A stretch of DNA of 64,000 nt from Pempheris klunzingeri (lineage: Eukaryota; Chordata; Actinopteri; Acropomatiformes; Pempheridae): the NCBI RefSeq assembly GCF_042242105.1, contig NC_092016.1:28130001-28194000 (forward strand), read 5' to 3'. The position numbers and the translations under genes were made by a program. Below, one piece after another: positions 9,772 to 20,868 of this stretch. The notes under the pieces are model-generated. The model was not told the origin of the DNA, searched no databases, and saw only the letters and a program-made list of their open reading frames with translations. How positions within the stretch are numbered: position 1 is the first letter of the stretch; every line of letters begins with the position of its first letter.

Positions 9772-10938
9772 TAGATAGAGAGAGAGACAACACAAACAGC
9801 AACCAACGTACTAGCAGTGACTGTAGTACTAACAATAGGAATGTGTCTAAAAGATTAGCAGTATGATATTATTGAAAAACATGACGAGTGGCCGACGATC
9901 CCCAGCAGTGATTCATGAAGCAGAGAACCGCAGCAGCAGGACCAGGACCAGAATCCACAGGAACCTGAGAGATGAGAAAGCACAGAAAGGCTCCGGGGAA
10001 GATAGCAAGTTAGAGGCAGACATTTGGCTGACATGAGACATAATGATGGACAGGAAGAGGAGGATAGAGAATAGAGAGGAGCTCAGTGCACCATAGGAGT
10101 CCCCCGGCAGTCTGAGCCTATAGCAGCATAACTAGGGGCTGGTCTAAGGCCTGATCCAGCCCTTAACTATATGCCTTGTCAAAAAGGAAGGTTTTTAGTC
10201 TACTCTTAAATGTAGAGAGGGTGTCTGCCCCCCCAACCCAAACTGGAAGGGGGTTCCACAGGAGAGGAGCCTGATAGCTGAAAGTTCTGCCTCCTGCACT
10301 ACTTTTGGAGACTTTGGGAACCACCAGTAGACCTGCATTCTGGGAGCGCAGTGCTCTAGTGGGGTAGTACGGTACTATGAGCTCTTTAAGATATGATGGG
10401 GCCTGACCCTTAAGAGCCTTGTAGGTGGGGAGAAGGATTTTAAACTCTATTCTAGATTTTACTGGAAACCAATGAAGAGAAGCCAGTACAGGAGAAATGT
10501 GGTCTCTTCTTTTAGTTCTCGTCAGAACACGAGCAGCAGCGTTCTGGACCAGCTGGAGATTCTTTAACGACTTATTGAGGCAGCCTGATAATAATGAGTT
10601 ACAATAGTCCAACCTAGAAGTGACAAATGCATGGACCAATTTTTCTGCATCATCAGTGGATATGATGGGCCTGATTTTAGCAATATTACGTAGGTGGAAA
10701 AAGGCAGTTCTAGAAATCTGTTTAATGTGGGAGTTAAAAGACAAATCTTGATCAAATAAGACTCCCAGATTCCTCACAGTGGAGCTGGAGGCCAGAGTAA
10801 TGCCATCCAGAGCAGTTATGTTGGCAGAAAAGGTGTCTCTGAGGTGTCTTGGGCCAAGCAGAATAACTTCAGTTTTATCTGAATTTAGCAGCAGACAGTT
10901 GCTGCTCATCCAGGACTTTATGTCCTTAATATGACTGG
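9772..10938 (-). pseudogene. L2-type LINE 3' half: RT C-terminus and 3' UTR
   Basis: Minus strand. An uninterrupted 248-residue frame (10909-10163) reads [19 protein letters not shown], then STVRNLGVLFDQDLSFNSHI, LVHAFVTSRLDYCNSLLSG, LQLVQNAAARVLTRTKR, ISPVLASLHWFPV and the final STFKSRLKTFLFDKAYS. This is the C-terminal third of an L2-type ORF2, downstream of the YADD box. The 3' UTR continues to about 9772 but lacks the terminal part seen in the copy at 23575-23866. It is also truncated at the 5' side, ending at about 10938 next to a GAAA run. The open frame suggests a fairly young insertion. Confidence 0.85.
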
Positions 10939-10947
10939 CTTCATATT

Positions 10948-10966
10948 AAAAAGAAAGAAAGAAAGT
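10948..10966. repeat. GAAA short tandem repeat
   Basis: About four to five GAAA units at the 5' boundary of the truncated L2 copy. Confidence 0.7.
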
Positions 10967-11091
10967 CAGAACATAAAGTAGACTCCAGTGATTTCTCTCT
11001 AACCTGTTGACGTGGCAAAGAACCAAGGTTCTAAGCCACTAGGCCAGATTTATAGTTGTCTTATCAGTGCGCAATGGATTGAGAACACTTT

Positions 11092-11708
11092 TGTCAGGAC
11101 CACTGCTCCTGCTCCTGCCTTTGGCCAGAGGTGGCACTGTTTGTCTGTCTCTGTGTCTCTCTCTTTCTCTGTGTGTGATTGCAGGAGCGGAGGCAGCTGT
11201 GTGATCACCTGCAAGCAATCAGTCTGTCAGCTACTTAAGTCCGGTTCTGGCATTTACCCCCTGTCAGTTTGTCAACTCTGTTGTTCATCCCAGACCTGTT
11301 CCTTCCCCGATCGCGACTCCTGCCCTGCCTTGCCGGTCCTGGATTCCAGCCTGCGACTCCAGCTTTGAAACCTGTTTTGGAACACTGTTTGCTTAGATCA
11401 GCCTTAGTACCTAACAGCTAAGTTTTCTAGTTATTTTGTTAGCTGTTCTCTTTTTGTTTATTGGTTTCCGGCCCTTGTAGTTCGGCAGCTAAGCTTTGTC
11501 CTTTTGCTTTGTTAGCTGTTCCGTCCTCAGTTGGTTGTCTTTGTTTTTGTGATCTGCTATACTCCCTTTGTTAGTTCCCCTTTTTTGTTTGCGAGGAGTG
11601 GCAGCCTCGTCATTTTTTCATATCCGGTGATTATTAAATCCGTGTTTAACCTAAATTCTGTTTGTGGGTCCTGTGTTCACATTTTGGGTTCTCGGTCCAG
11701 TTCTGACA
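11092..11708 (+). repeat. 5' LTR of the Sushi-like element
   Basis: 617 bp bounded by the short inverted repeat TGTCAG (11092) and CTGACA (ending 11708). It contains CTACTTAAGTCC as a TATA-like promoter box near 11231 and a polyadenylation-like ATTAAA near 11633. The gag start follows 17 bp after the LTR. No 3' LTR is present in the window for comparison. Confidence 0.75.
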
Positions 11709-11724
11709 GTACAAACTGACCAAG

Positions 11725-12781
11725 ATGGACCCAGTGGACACGGATGCCAATTGGGAAACCACATCTGGCCCCTCGGTGCGCCAGGCTGTAGCCAGCCAAG
11801 GGGTGCTGTTGGGGCAGCACGACCAATCCTTGAGATCCTTGACGGAAAGTAATGTAGCCATGCTCCACCAGATGGCGGCGCTTACCAGTCAGGTTACGAA
11901 TCTTTCAACTCTGATAGTGCAGCTTACACCAGGTCAACCCACAGAGGCATCTCGGTCAGCTCAGTTAGCATCAGGCCCCCCCGTATCACCTGTTCATGGT
12001 CTAAGTTTGACTCCGTGAGCCTTTTGTTCCGGTGCCCGAGCGTTACGCAGGAGACATGGGCACGTGCAGGGCTTTTTTGACTCAGTGTTCTTTGGTGTTT
12101 GGACAGCAGCCGGGGTCATATGGTACAGATCACGCTCGCATAGCTTACCTGATTAGTTTGCTGAAAGGTTCGGCCCTTGAGTGGGCTACAGCGGTTGGGA
12201 ATAAGCAGTCAGAGTTCTGCAACTCGTATGAAGCCTTCACACAGCAGATGTGTATGGTGTTTGACCACCCCGTACGGGGCAAGGATGCCTCCAGGCGTTT
12301 TTTTTGCTTGCGCCAGGGCTCCCGCAGTGTGGCTGAGATGGCGGAGGAATTTAGGACTCTTGCTGCAGAATCTGGCTGGAATGACGAGGCCCTCCAGGGA
12401 GCCTTTTTGCAGGCCCTTAATGACTCTGTAAAAGACGAGCTGGCCTGCCGGGATGAGCCTAAAGAGCTGGATGAACTTATCACTCTCTCCATACGCATTG
12501 ACAACAGACTCCGTGAGCGGTGGAGAGAGCAGAATGTTGGTTATCGGCCACTGACGAGCGGCGGGTCCACTCCTCGCCGTCCTGATCATGCACCGCCTCC
12601 GCCAGCCTACAAACCTGCAAACCTGCCAGAACCAGAACCCATGCAGATTGGACATGCCAAGCTGTCACCGGAGGAAAGGACACGGCGTAGGGAGTCCAAT
12701 GCGTGCCTGTATTGTGGGAAGCCTGGCCACTACCTGTCTACCCGCCCCTCCCGACCAGTAAAAGAGCCGGCTCATCAGTAA
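11725..12781 (+). pseudogene. Sushi-like gag fossil (capsid and CCHC zinc knuckle)
   Basis: It starts MDPVDTDANWE with a helical N-terminal segment, then the retrotransposon gag capsid core with landmarks PERYAGDMGTCRAFLTQC, LLKGSALEWATA and FRTLAAESGWNDEAL. The knuckle region [10 protein letters not shown] follows. The order and spacing match the gag of Sushi elements, the source family of the mammalian PEG10/RTL genes. It is a broken fossil and is not proposed as a host gene. Confidence 0.8.
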
Positions 12782-14394
12782 CCCGGGAGATTCTGGTGAG
12801 CCCAACTACCTGTCCTCCTCCCACACGTTTCCAGCTTTCTGCCTCCCTCTTGTGGGGCAACCAGGCATTGGCTCTCTCGGCTCTCATTGACTCTGGGGCT
12901 GAGGAGAGTTTTATCGATCAGAGTCTGGTGGCACAGCTAGGGATAGAGACAGTGGAGCTCCAGTGTCCATTAGAAGCCAGAGCCCTCAATGGCCAACCTT
13001 TAGCCCAAGTCCACCTGAAAACCACCCCGGTCACAATTTTGCTTTCTGGGAATCATCAAGAGACTTTACACCTTTACGTCATCGACTCCATTCACACACC
13101 ACTGGTACTGGGATATCCATGGCTCCGGAAACATAACCCCCAAATTAACTGGTCATTAGGGAAGATTAGTTCCTGGAGCGGGTTCTGTCATGCTAACTGT
13201 CTGCTCTCTGCTCAAGCTCCCCCGGTTACAGGACCTGAAGGAGTTCCTGAACCTCCTGACCTGAGTGGTGTCCCTGTGACCTATCATGACCTCGCTCTGG
13301 TTTTTAGTAAGCATCAGGCCTTGTCCTTGCCGCCTCACCGCCCCTATGATTGTGCGATAGATCTGCTACCAGGTGCACCTCTCCCTAGTGGCCGGCTCTA
13401 CAACCTCTCCAGACCTGAACGTGAGGCCATGGAGAGATACATAAAAGAGTCACTTGCTGCTGGGATCATCCGGCCTTCATCCTCTCCAGTGGGTGCTGGG
13501 TTCTTTTTTGTTGATAAGAAGGATCGCACCCTCAGGCCTTGTATTGACTTCCGTGGACTTAACAACATCACCATCAAAAATAAATACCCACTGCCCCTCA
13601 TCAGTTCTGCATTTGACCTCCTTCATGGCGCCACCATCTTCACAAAATTGGATTTGCGCAATGCATACCACCTGGTGCGCATCAGAGAGGGCGACGAATG
13701 GAAAACAGCATTCAACACACCGCTAGGGCACTTTGAGTACCTAGTGATGCCATTCGGCCTAACTAATGCCCCAGCGGTTTTCCAAGCATTGGTGAATGAT
13801 GTGTTGAGGGACATGATTAACAGATTTGTCTTTGTGTACTTGGACGACATTTTAATTTTTTCTCAGACCCCAGAGGACCACACACAGCACGTCTACCAGG
13901 TCCTCCAGCGACTCCTGGAGAACAAGCTGTACGTTAAGGCGGAAAAATGTGAGTTCCATGTTCCTTCTGTGTCATTTTTGGGCTACACTGTGGCACAGGG
14001 CCAGGTACAAATGGACCCAGCCAAGGTTGCAGCAGTCGCCGAGTGGGCCCGACCAGGAAGTCGGAAACAACTACAGAGGTTTCTTGGTTTTGCCAATTTC
14101 TACAGACGATTCATTAAGGATTACAGTAGGATTGCGTCACCCCTTACTACACTTACCTCAACATCCATCACCTTTAGATGGACTCCCGAGGCGGAGACAG
14201 CCTTTCAGACTCTAAAAGAACTCTTTAGTTCAACCCCTGTTCTCATCCAGCCAGACCCTGCTCGACAGTTCATTGTGGAGGTGGATGCATCTGACATCGG
14301 AGTAGGGGCAGTCTTGTCACAACGCTCACCCACTGACAATAAAATACATCCAGTTCTGACAACTTTGGCTAATAGATCAAAAACTTGGAGTTAG
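12703..14394 (+). pseudogene. Sushi-like pol fossil (protease, reverse transcriptase, partial RNase H)
   Basis: It overlaps the end of gag in another frame, as the family normally arranges gag and pol. Domains in order: aspartic protease with [15 protein letters not shown]; reverse transcriptase with CIDFRGLN, then [24 protein letters not shown] and the catalytic box [10 protein letters not shown]; the thumb with FLGYTV and [15 protein letters not shown]; and the start of RNase H with [16 protein letters not shown]. Integrase is not present. A fossil fragment. Confidence 0.88.
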
Positions 14395-14420
14395 AAAAGT
14401 GATAAGGAAAATCAATCACT

Positions 14421-15835
14421 TGTGGCGAGCGGAGGGCCAGAAAAATAAAGAAATAGTCGTTCTTACTCTATTTTTAACAAATCAAGTTGCCAGACAACGC
14501 CACTTTGGGATCTCAGCCCAAAGAACTGAATGATGCACCTTTAAAGGCGCACAGGTCCGTTCACTCAAGTAGCAAGAGCAGTGTTCCAATCTCAAAAAAT
14601 AAGTTTTATTAACAGAATTTGATTAAAATGATATAAAAACACACCATTCACACGGGGATTAAACTAGGGGACTAAATTAAAGCTGAGGATACAGGTGCAC
14701 GAGCTGATGGACCGGTGAATCCCAACAAACAAAAAAAGAGAAGACACCCAGCTGTGACAGTCACACACACACACACATGAAGGATACCCGAATCCCAGGG
14801 AGCACAGCACACAAAAGGGGATCCCACCACCAGACCACCGGACCTCAGCAACTAAAACAAAAGGAACACACACACGGGTTAGTGGGGTTACAATAATCCA
14901 ACAGAACAACAAACAATAGCTATACAAAAACTTGGAAACAAATAAATGGCAGCAGAAATCAATTAAATTAATTAAACAAAACTACCGGTTGCCAAATATA
15001 AATTGCTCAAAATACAAAGAAAAATAAACAAGGTAAGAAACAAGAAAAACTCTGCCCAAATGAAATATCTAAACAAATAAATCTAAATATAAAAATAATC
15101 AATACAACAAATCAAGACAACGGAGCAGGGCAATGAAAACAAAAATGCAACCCACACTCCCAACAAACAGACTTTAAAAAGGGCTCCAATCAAGCCAGTC
15201 AATTAATAACAGTCAGCACACCAGAGTACCACGCAATGCTTGCGAGTGATGTAAGCCAGGGGGAAAGCAAATGTCTTAAAAAGGCAGGTGAAGTAGAACC
15301 TCTCCACCAGACGGATGATGGAAATCGACGCGTTACAGCGGACACGCCGAGGAAACTCACTGACGCCGATCTCCACAAAGCAGCAGCGATCCACACAACG
15401 CAGCAGCGATCCAAACAAAGCAGGTCCCCACAAAGCAGCAGCAGTCCCCAGCTACGAGCAGCGCCAACTATGTAGTCAGCTGCTGACGCCACACACCTGA
15501 CCGCAAAAATCACCGTGCCAACAGTGAGCAGGGTACACGATCCATAAAACTCCGGGGCACTCGAACCAAGGGCCCTGCCCGATGCGAGCGTGGTTGAGCC
15601 GGCAGTGACGCAACCAACCAGGAAGCAGAGAGGGAGAGCCAGCAGGGGGGTGTTGGGCTTCACTATACAGTGAATAGCACATGGTGAAGACCGCATGTTT
15701 CTTTTCTGTGTAAAACTATTGGGCTCCTTTCCCCAATGCCCAGTTTCACAGATAGGTGTGAAATCACCCCCGCGCCCAGCTCCACTGTCACCATTGGCCG
15801 GAGGGGACACATGATTTTACGACCGCAGGCCCACA
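14421..15835 (-). mobile_element. LTR-like repeat, family unclassified (possible solo LTR)
   Basis: On the minus strand this block may start TGTGGGCC (15835) and end CTCGCCACA (14421), with AATAAA-type signals near its 3' end. A long internal part (about 14838-15660) is homologous to the plus-strand block 19880-20868, for example around TTTAGATTTATTTGTTTAG and TTGCTGAGGTC. It begins just after the truncated Sushi pol and may have taken part in that truncation. No target duplication was seen. Broken or solo; age uncertain. Confidence 0.45.
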
Positions 15836-16263
15836 AAACCAGTTCACCCCCACTGAACTCTTTTTTTTTTTCTCATCGTCTCTCCTAAAGTGGAGAGACC
15901 AGCTCTTTCCTGCTCCCTCTCCTCCTGCAGAGGAGAGACCAGCTCAACTCAGCTAAGCTCTGCCTCAGTGTGGTCTGTCCAGAGCAGCCACCTCCTTCAT
16001 GGTAGCGACACAAGGTCCTGCCTGAAGTAAGCAGATCAGCGCCAGCAGGCACGACCCAGAATCTGCCAGCTGATAACCAACAACAAGAGCACACCAGCAA
16101 GTTAGCACAGAGCTGCTAACTAACAGGAACAAAGGAGCGACCGGATTCCTCCAGCCTGCAACCACACAGCAACGGACACGAACCACACCTTTCCTCCAGC
16201 AACAAGCTGAGAAAGCAGCACCCTCAAGGACACTTCTTCTACCCCTTTAAGGACTGGTAACAA

Positions 16264-16345
16264 ACTCTAACTGGGCATAATTAGCATAGCATTACTGCAT
16301 ACATGGTTTACCCTTGTTAATGTATTGACTTGCTTTAATGTTCAT
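16264..16345 (+). repeat. Dispersed repeat shared with 5020-5117
   Basis: CTCTAACTGGGCAT, a diverged middle, then TTGACTTGCTTTAATGTT. Same orientation as the 5020 copy. Confidence 0.5.
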
Positions 16346-16613
16346 TGAGTTTGATTATTGTGATGTGTTGCAGATTACTGTGCATCCATTAAGTTTAGTT
16401 GATGTTAGCCTACAAACTAACCATCCTGTCTTACCCTGCACCTTTATCTCTCTCACACTCACAGTCTGCAACAGGCCACTGAGGGACAAAGCTAAGCTAA
16501 CAGCACTTAGCTTCCTTTGTCTCCTGTGCCCCACACCCCAGGGGGTCTGGCCATCACCATTTGGTCTCTCTCCCCCACCTTTGTGGGACCCATCTCACAT
16601 TCCTCAGCCTTAT

Positions 16614-16641
<28 letters not shown>
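16614..16641. repeat. CA dinucleotide microsatellite
   Basis: About 14 uninterrupted CA units. Confidence 0.95.
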
Positions 16642-16645
<4 letters not shown>

Positions 16646-17159
16646 TATTATTTGTTAGTTTAGTCATAGAGACGTAGTTAGATTGTTTGATTGATTTTGT
16701 TTCTGTAACAGCAGACGTCTTTAATACCTACTCTGCTTCAGCTGTACTTACAACCAAAGTACAAGTCCTTAATGCATAACAAATGATGTCCCTGAATTTT
16801 GCTCTGTTTTAATAAATGTTTTAATACCTGCTGTCTCCTTTAATGTTGTACAAGTGTGGACACTGCCAACCTCTACACTGTCAAGAACTCCTTAATCCTT
16901 CAACTAGCTATCAATGTGGTAATTTTGGTAGTAATTATTAAATTAATTATAAAACATAATTCCAAATTGATAGTTTAGTATTTTTATGAGACTAAATCAA
17001 TTAAAACGGCTGTCTTTTCCTCGTTTTTCGAGGTGGTGCCCCAATCGAGGTGGACTTTAATCAAAGTTCATTTATTTTAATAATTATTAATTATCTTTGA
17101 TAATTATTAATTATTTCTGATAGCCAAATTGAACATTACCACTTGTCAAAGCACAACAG

Positions 17160-17310
17160 GGGAAATCCACCCCTTAAATAGCCATGGTGCCGTCAATGGT
17201 TGGCTATGGTGCTGCCAATTGGCACCGTCAGAGTATAATAATGGCAACACAATTTCTATGCTGCTACAGACTCAAACAGTCTTCAGGAGACAGAGTTCAG
17301 AGCAGCAAAC
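17160..17310 (-). repeat. LTR-like promoter fragment related to 19775-19890
   Basis: The reverse complement reads GTAGCAGCATAGAAATTGTG, a diverged middle with CACCATAGCCA, then TATTTAAGGGGTG and ATTTCCCC. The same succession appears on the plus strand at about 19778-19888, where CTACTTAAGGGGTG is the TATA-like box. It looks like a piece of the same LTR family's promoter region. Confidence 0.55.
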
Positions 17311-17319
17311 AGTCCTTTA

Positions 17320-18281
17320 ATGACGGCTTTTTAAAGGGAGAACAGTCTATCTGCACAGTACATACAGTCAGAGAGTTCTGAGCTCTCACATACAGTACAT
17401 CAGCTTATATTCTCATGAGGCTCCACCTGGTTTCCTTTCATCACACCATCAAAATAACCAATCTAGTTATATTGTAACATTACATCATTATAATCATTGG
17501 TCAGGTGTGGGTAGTGTAACATTACACCATTATGTTTCTTGACCAGGTCGGGCCTGGATGATGCATCCTTGAGTTGGGATTGTAGAGACTTTCCAGCCAC
17601 CTGCACTAGTGCGGGCATGCTTTCTTTTTTTATATGCCATGTTGTATAAATTTTACACCAATATTTCTTTCTTTCAATATTTCCTACCTTGTTCTTATTT
17701 TTTATTCTAAGTTCTCTCTTCATTGTACACCCTTATTTCTTAGCTTCCTTTTGTTGCCTTTTTAAAAAATTATAGTGTTTAGTGTAAGTGCACTTGTTTT
17801 AACATAGAGCAGATATGTGATACAGTGAGGGTCAATGAGTGAGGGATACACACAGTTTTACTTCGGTCCAGTGATGGGTACATGTAAAATCATAGTGAGG
17901 AGTATAAGTATCCAAACCATGGTGAAGAATATAAGTCACAGACAGACTAATTACTAAAACTTCAATCAACATAACATCCTCCAGCATATATGTAGCTGTT
18001 CCAGTGTTTTACTCCATTATTCCAATAGTTCCAGTGTTTAAATCGATATAGCTGCGTGCAAACTTCATTTCTTTTTAGCACAACACTTGTCTTTTTACAC
18101 TACACTGTATGTTCTCATCTAAAATCACAATTATATCAACAATAAGCTGCACTTTTGCAAGTTTGGGCTTAAAGACTTCTAGCAGTTACAGATCCATTTT
18201 AAAGCAGCCTTGAAGAACTAAAGGATCCACACTAATGTCAAATCATCGAAATTCAGTTAAGATGTATAGGACGCTGTTCTT
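17320..18281. other. Unassigned AT-rich stretch
   Basis: No gene or clear element. A short internal duplication GTAACATTACA(T/C)CATTAT occurs at about 17474 and 17516. Confidence 0.4.
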
Positions 18282-18446
18282 GGGGCGGCTGTGGCTCAGT
18301 GGTAGACTGGGTCGTATCTCAATCAGAAGGTCGGGGGTCTATCCCCAGCTCCTATGGAGCTAAAAGCGAACCTCCTTGGGCAAAACACTGAACCCCAACT
18401 TACTCCTGAAGCATGGCTTTCAGTGTGTGAATGAGTATGAAAGAAT
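18282..18446 (+). mobile_element. tRNA-derived SINE, 5' part
   Basis: GGGGCGGCTGTGGCTCAGTGG begins a tRNA-like head: the A box TGGCTCAGTGG is at 18292-18302 and a decayed B box lies around 18332-18346. The head is followed by the body segment CTCCTTGGGCAAAACACTGAACCCCAA. This is a common teleost SINE. Its body is interrupted at 18446 by a 546-bp insert, and the 3' end resumes at about 19003. Confidence 0.75.
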
Positions 18447-18992
18447 AGTCGCTTCCAAATTAGATTCCTCCCGTTACATTTGAATTGAATATTACAATGT
18501 TGAATTTCCATGTTGAATTAGAACCTTAATATTACCATAAAATGTTTTAGGCCTGCTCAAATAAGCTACTCTCCCTCATTGTGAGAGTGGACAGATAAGG
18601 TCAATCTGACCTCCACAGAGTGGCGTCTTCTATTGTTTTGAGAAGCAGATAGATAGAATGTACCAGACTGACCTTGATTGTAGTGCTTTTGTTGTGCAAA
18701 ACATATTCTAAAGTTTGATTATAGATACACGCCTGCGCAAACAACATCCACAACTGTTAGAGTATCATAGCATCACTACAGGGACGTGCTATCTGTGACG
18801 CACGAACCTAAACAACAGAAAAGGTTACGTACTTAATTATGTCCAACAAGCATTTAAAAAAGAGATGTTTGACTCAGTTTGTAGCTCCTCTGACCGCGGG
18901 GGTCTGTCATGAGCCCGAGTACTTTACGTGTGACCAGAATAAACTGCTTCTGAGACCTGACTGAACCCTCTGGCTGGATTCTTGGGCTGTCA
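18447..18992. mobile_element. 546-bp insertion inside the SINE, family unknown (possible solo LTR)
   Basis: It is bounded by perfect 10-bp direct repeats ATGAAAGAAT at 18437-18446 and 18993-19002. It contains AATAAA near 18938 about 55 bp before its end, and finishes TTGGGCTGTCA, which could fit an LTR end. A 10-bp duplication is longer than usual for LTR elements, so the class is open. Confidence 0.4.
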
Positions 18993-19002
18993 ATGAAAGA
19001 AT

Positions 19003-19130
19003 CGATATGTTTCTTATACTCCTGTATGAATGATGTGTGAATGGGTGAATGAGGATGTCATGTAAAAGCACTTTGAGTAGTAGTAGTTGAAATGACTAGA
19101 AAGGCGCTATACAGACCATTTACCATTCTT
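19003..19130 (+). mobile_element. tRNA-derived SINE, 3' part
   Basis: GAATGGGTGAATGAGGATGT, AAAAGCACTTTGAGTAG and GAAAGGCGCTATACAGACCA form the 3' end of the same SINE family, with the LINE-like tail ending CCATTTACC. Together with 18282-18446 it makes one split copy. Confidence 0.75.
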
Positions 19131-19774
19131 CAAATGTTGGCCTAAAGCCTGTCACGTTAACAGAACTAGTCTATAGGCAGCTTCATGATAGCAGTTAACC
19201 CGGACCACCAATGTTAGGCTCCGAGAAGCAGGGAGGCCAAAGAGAACCAGACTAAGATGAAGTGGCGTCGTGTAAACGTTCACATTCCATCATCTCCTGA
19301 ATCTGGGGGCACATTCACACCACGATAGTCCAGAGGACTCGGTTCGATTAGACACACCTTCATTTGGTTTGGTTCACTTTCACAGTGCACTTTTGAAAGT
19401 GGACCAGACCGCCTGGACAACGTCACGCAGTTACAACAGCTGCTGGTTTGGGACAGTATTGCCTGAAATGAGCACTGACCAGGAAGAAAAAAAGCATGTG
19501 GAAGAAGAAAACCCGGTCATCGATTGGCCAGGACCGAAAACGTAAATCCATCCCCTTCAACCGGCTTGATCTCCATGTAGCAGAATAGTCTTGCCTTGTG
19601 CCAATGGGCTGCTTTTATTTTGGGTACCTCTGGGGTAATAAGCCAGTCACGGCGCGCTGGCCTCCTATATAGTGGGGGGTGGTGGCCCTTTGGGGCGCTA
19701 TCTCTTCCCCTGAGGCCGAGTGCACAACCTTCTCTGGTTTGCTTCCAGTTCACAGGAACTGTTTTATGTTGCAT
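19131..19774. other. Unassigned stretch
   Basis: Includes TTCACACCACGATAG and CACTTTTGAAAGTGGACC (about 19314-19406), which resemble a teleost MITE-like repeat, but no ends could be fixed. No gene seen. Confidence 0.35.
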
Positions 19775-20868
19775 GTGTAGCAGCATAGAAATTGTGTTGC
19801 CATATTATTATGCTCTGGCAATGCTTGATTGGCATCACCATAGCCATCCACTTGAGGCGCCATTGCTACTTAAGGGGTGAATTTCCCCCCTGCTGGCTCT
19901 CTCTCTCTGCTTCCTGATCGGTTGCGTCACTTCCGGTCCAACCACGCTCGCGTCAGGCAGGTAAGGCGGCTAGTCTGCTCACCTGCTGTGTAAACTCCTT
20001 GGCTGCTACTAATTGTTGTGTTACACTGCAGAGCCCCTGGTTTGTGTGCACCCGAGCTCCAGTATTGGCGTACCCTGCTCGCTGTTAGCACGGTGGTAAG
20101 TCTCTCTCTCTGCAGGGTTTATGTTAAAGCCACCTTGTCGCTAACGCTAAGCTAGTGCAGGTGAATGCTGGTCGTGGATCGTCTCTTTCTCGCCCTCCTT
20201 TTGAGTGTGGCTCTGTTTTTACAGATCCCTGCGGTCAAGCATGTGTGTGTGATGTCAGCAGCTCACCACAAAGTTAATGTCACTCACAGCTGGGGACCGC
20301 TGCTGCTTTGTAGAGCTCGGCTGTGGCGGGAGTGCTCAGTGTATCCACTACAATCCGCTGATTTCTAATATCGGCTTTGTGGAGAGGCTCGAATCCACTA
20401 GTTTGTGAACCTGCTTTATTGCGATAATTGCTTTTCCCTGGTGTTAAATTACTCGCAAGTATTGCTCTGTACTCTTTTTGTGCTGACTTATTGAAGCCTT
20501 TTATGTCTGACCTATTTGGGGTGTGGGTTGCATTTTTGTTTCCATTCAGTCGCCCTGCCCAGTTGTTTTGATTTGCTGTATTGACTATTTCTGTATTTAG
20601 ATTTATTTGTTTAGATATTTCATTTGGGCAGAGGGTTTTCTGTTCTTTATATGGTTTATTCTTCTTTGCATTTCTAGTAATTTGTATTTGGCAGCTGACA
20701 TTATTTTTGTTTAATTGATTTCTATTTGCTTTATACTGTAGCTGCCAATTATTTGTTTCCTAGTATATTTTGTTTATTGACATTTTGGTTGGGTTCTTTG
20801 GTTTGCGTGTAACCCCACTAATTTGTGTGTGTGTTCCTCCTTTGTTTTAGTTGCTGAGGTCTGGTGGC
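19775..20868 (+). mobile_element. LTR-like repeat related to 14421-15835 and 17160-17310
   Basis: It starts with the promoter-like piece (TATA-like CTACTTAAGGGG near 19867). It then shares with the minus-strand 15.6-14.8 kb block the segments CCCCCCTGCTGGCTCTC, GTTGCGTCACT, GCTGGGGACCGCTGCTGC, TTTAGATTTATTTGTTTAG and TTTTAGTTGCTGAGGTCTGG. A donor-like CAGGTAAG at 19958 and an acceptor-like TTTGTTTTAG ending near 20850 suggest the family may splice in its leader. After 20868 the two copies differ. Fossil; no coding part recognised. Confidence 0.5.

Larger units (their letters stand above)
11092..14394 (+). mobile_element. Sushi-like Ty3/gypsy retrotransposon fossil, 3' part missing
   Basis: The order is 5' LTR, gag, then pol, typical of the teleost Sushi group. 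The retained part covers capsid, CCHC knuckle, protease, reverse transcriptase and the beginning of RNase H. The rest of RNase H, the integrase and the 3' LTR are absent, and a different LTR-like repeat begins about 25 bp further on. The element is broken: about one third is missing, with few breaks in what remains. The well-preserved reading suggests moderate age. Confidence 0.88.
15836..17100. other. Unassigned repeat-like stretch
   Basis: It contains the second copy of the dispersed block also found at 5020-5117 (16264-16345), a CA microsatellite (16614-16641), an AATAAA near 16811 and the AT-rich palindrome-like TAATTATTAATTA near 17080-17115. It may include an LTR-like element, but no ends could be set. 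No gene seen. Confidence 0.4.

Noticed and set aside
11012-11852. Small open frames in the 11.0-11.8 kb region
   Set aside because: They fall in the Sushi-like LTR or are other-frame shadows of the gag start.
15199-15810. 203-residue minus-strand open frame
   Set aside because: It lies inside an LTR-like repeat, is rich in Cys, Trp and Ser without a domain, and the related block at 19.9-20.9 kb does not keep it open.
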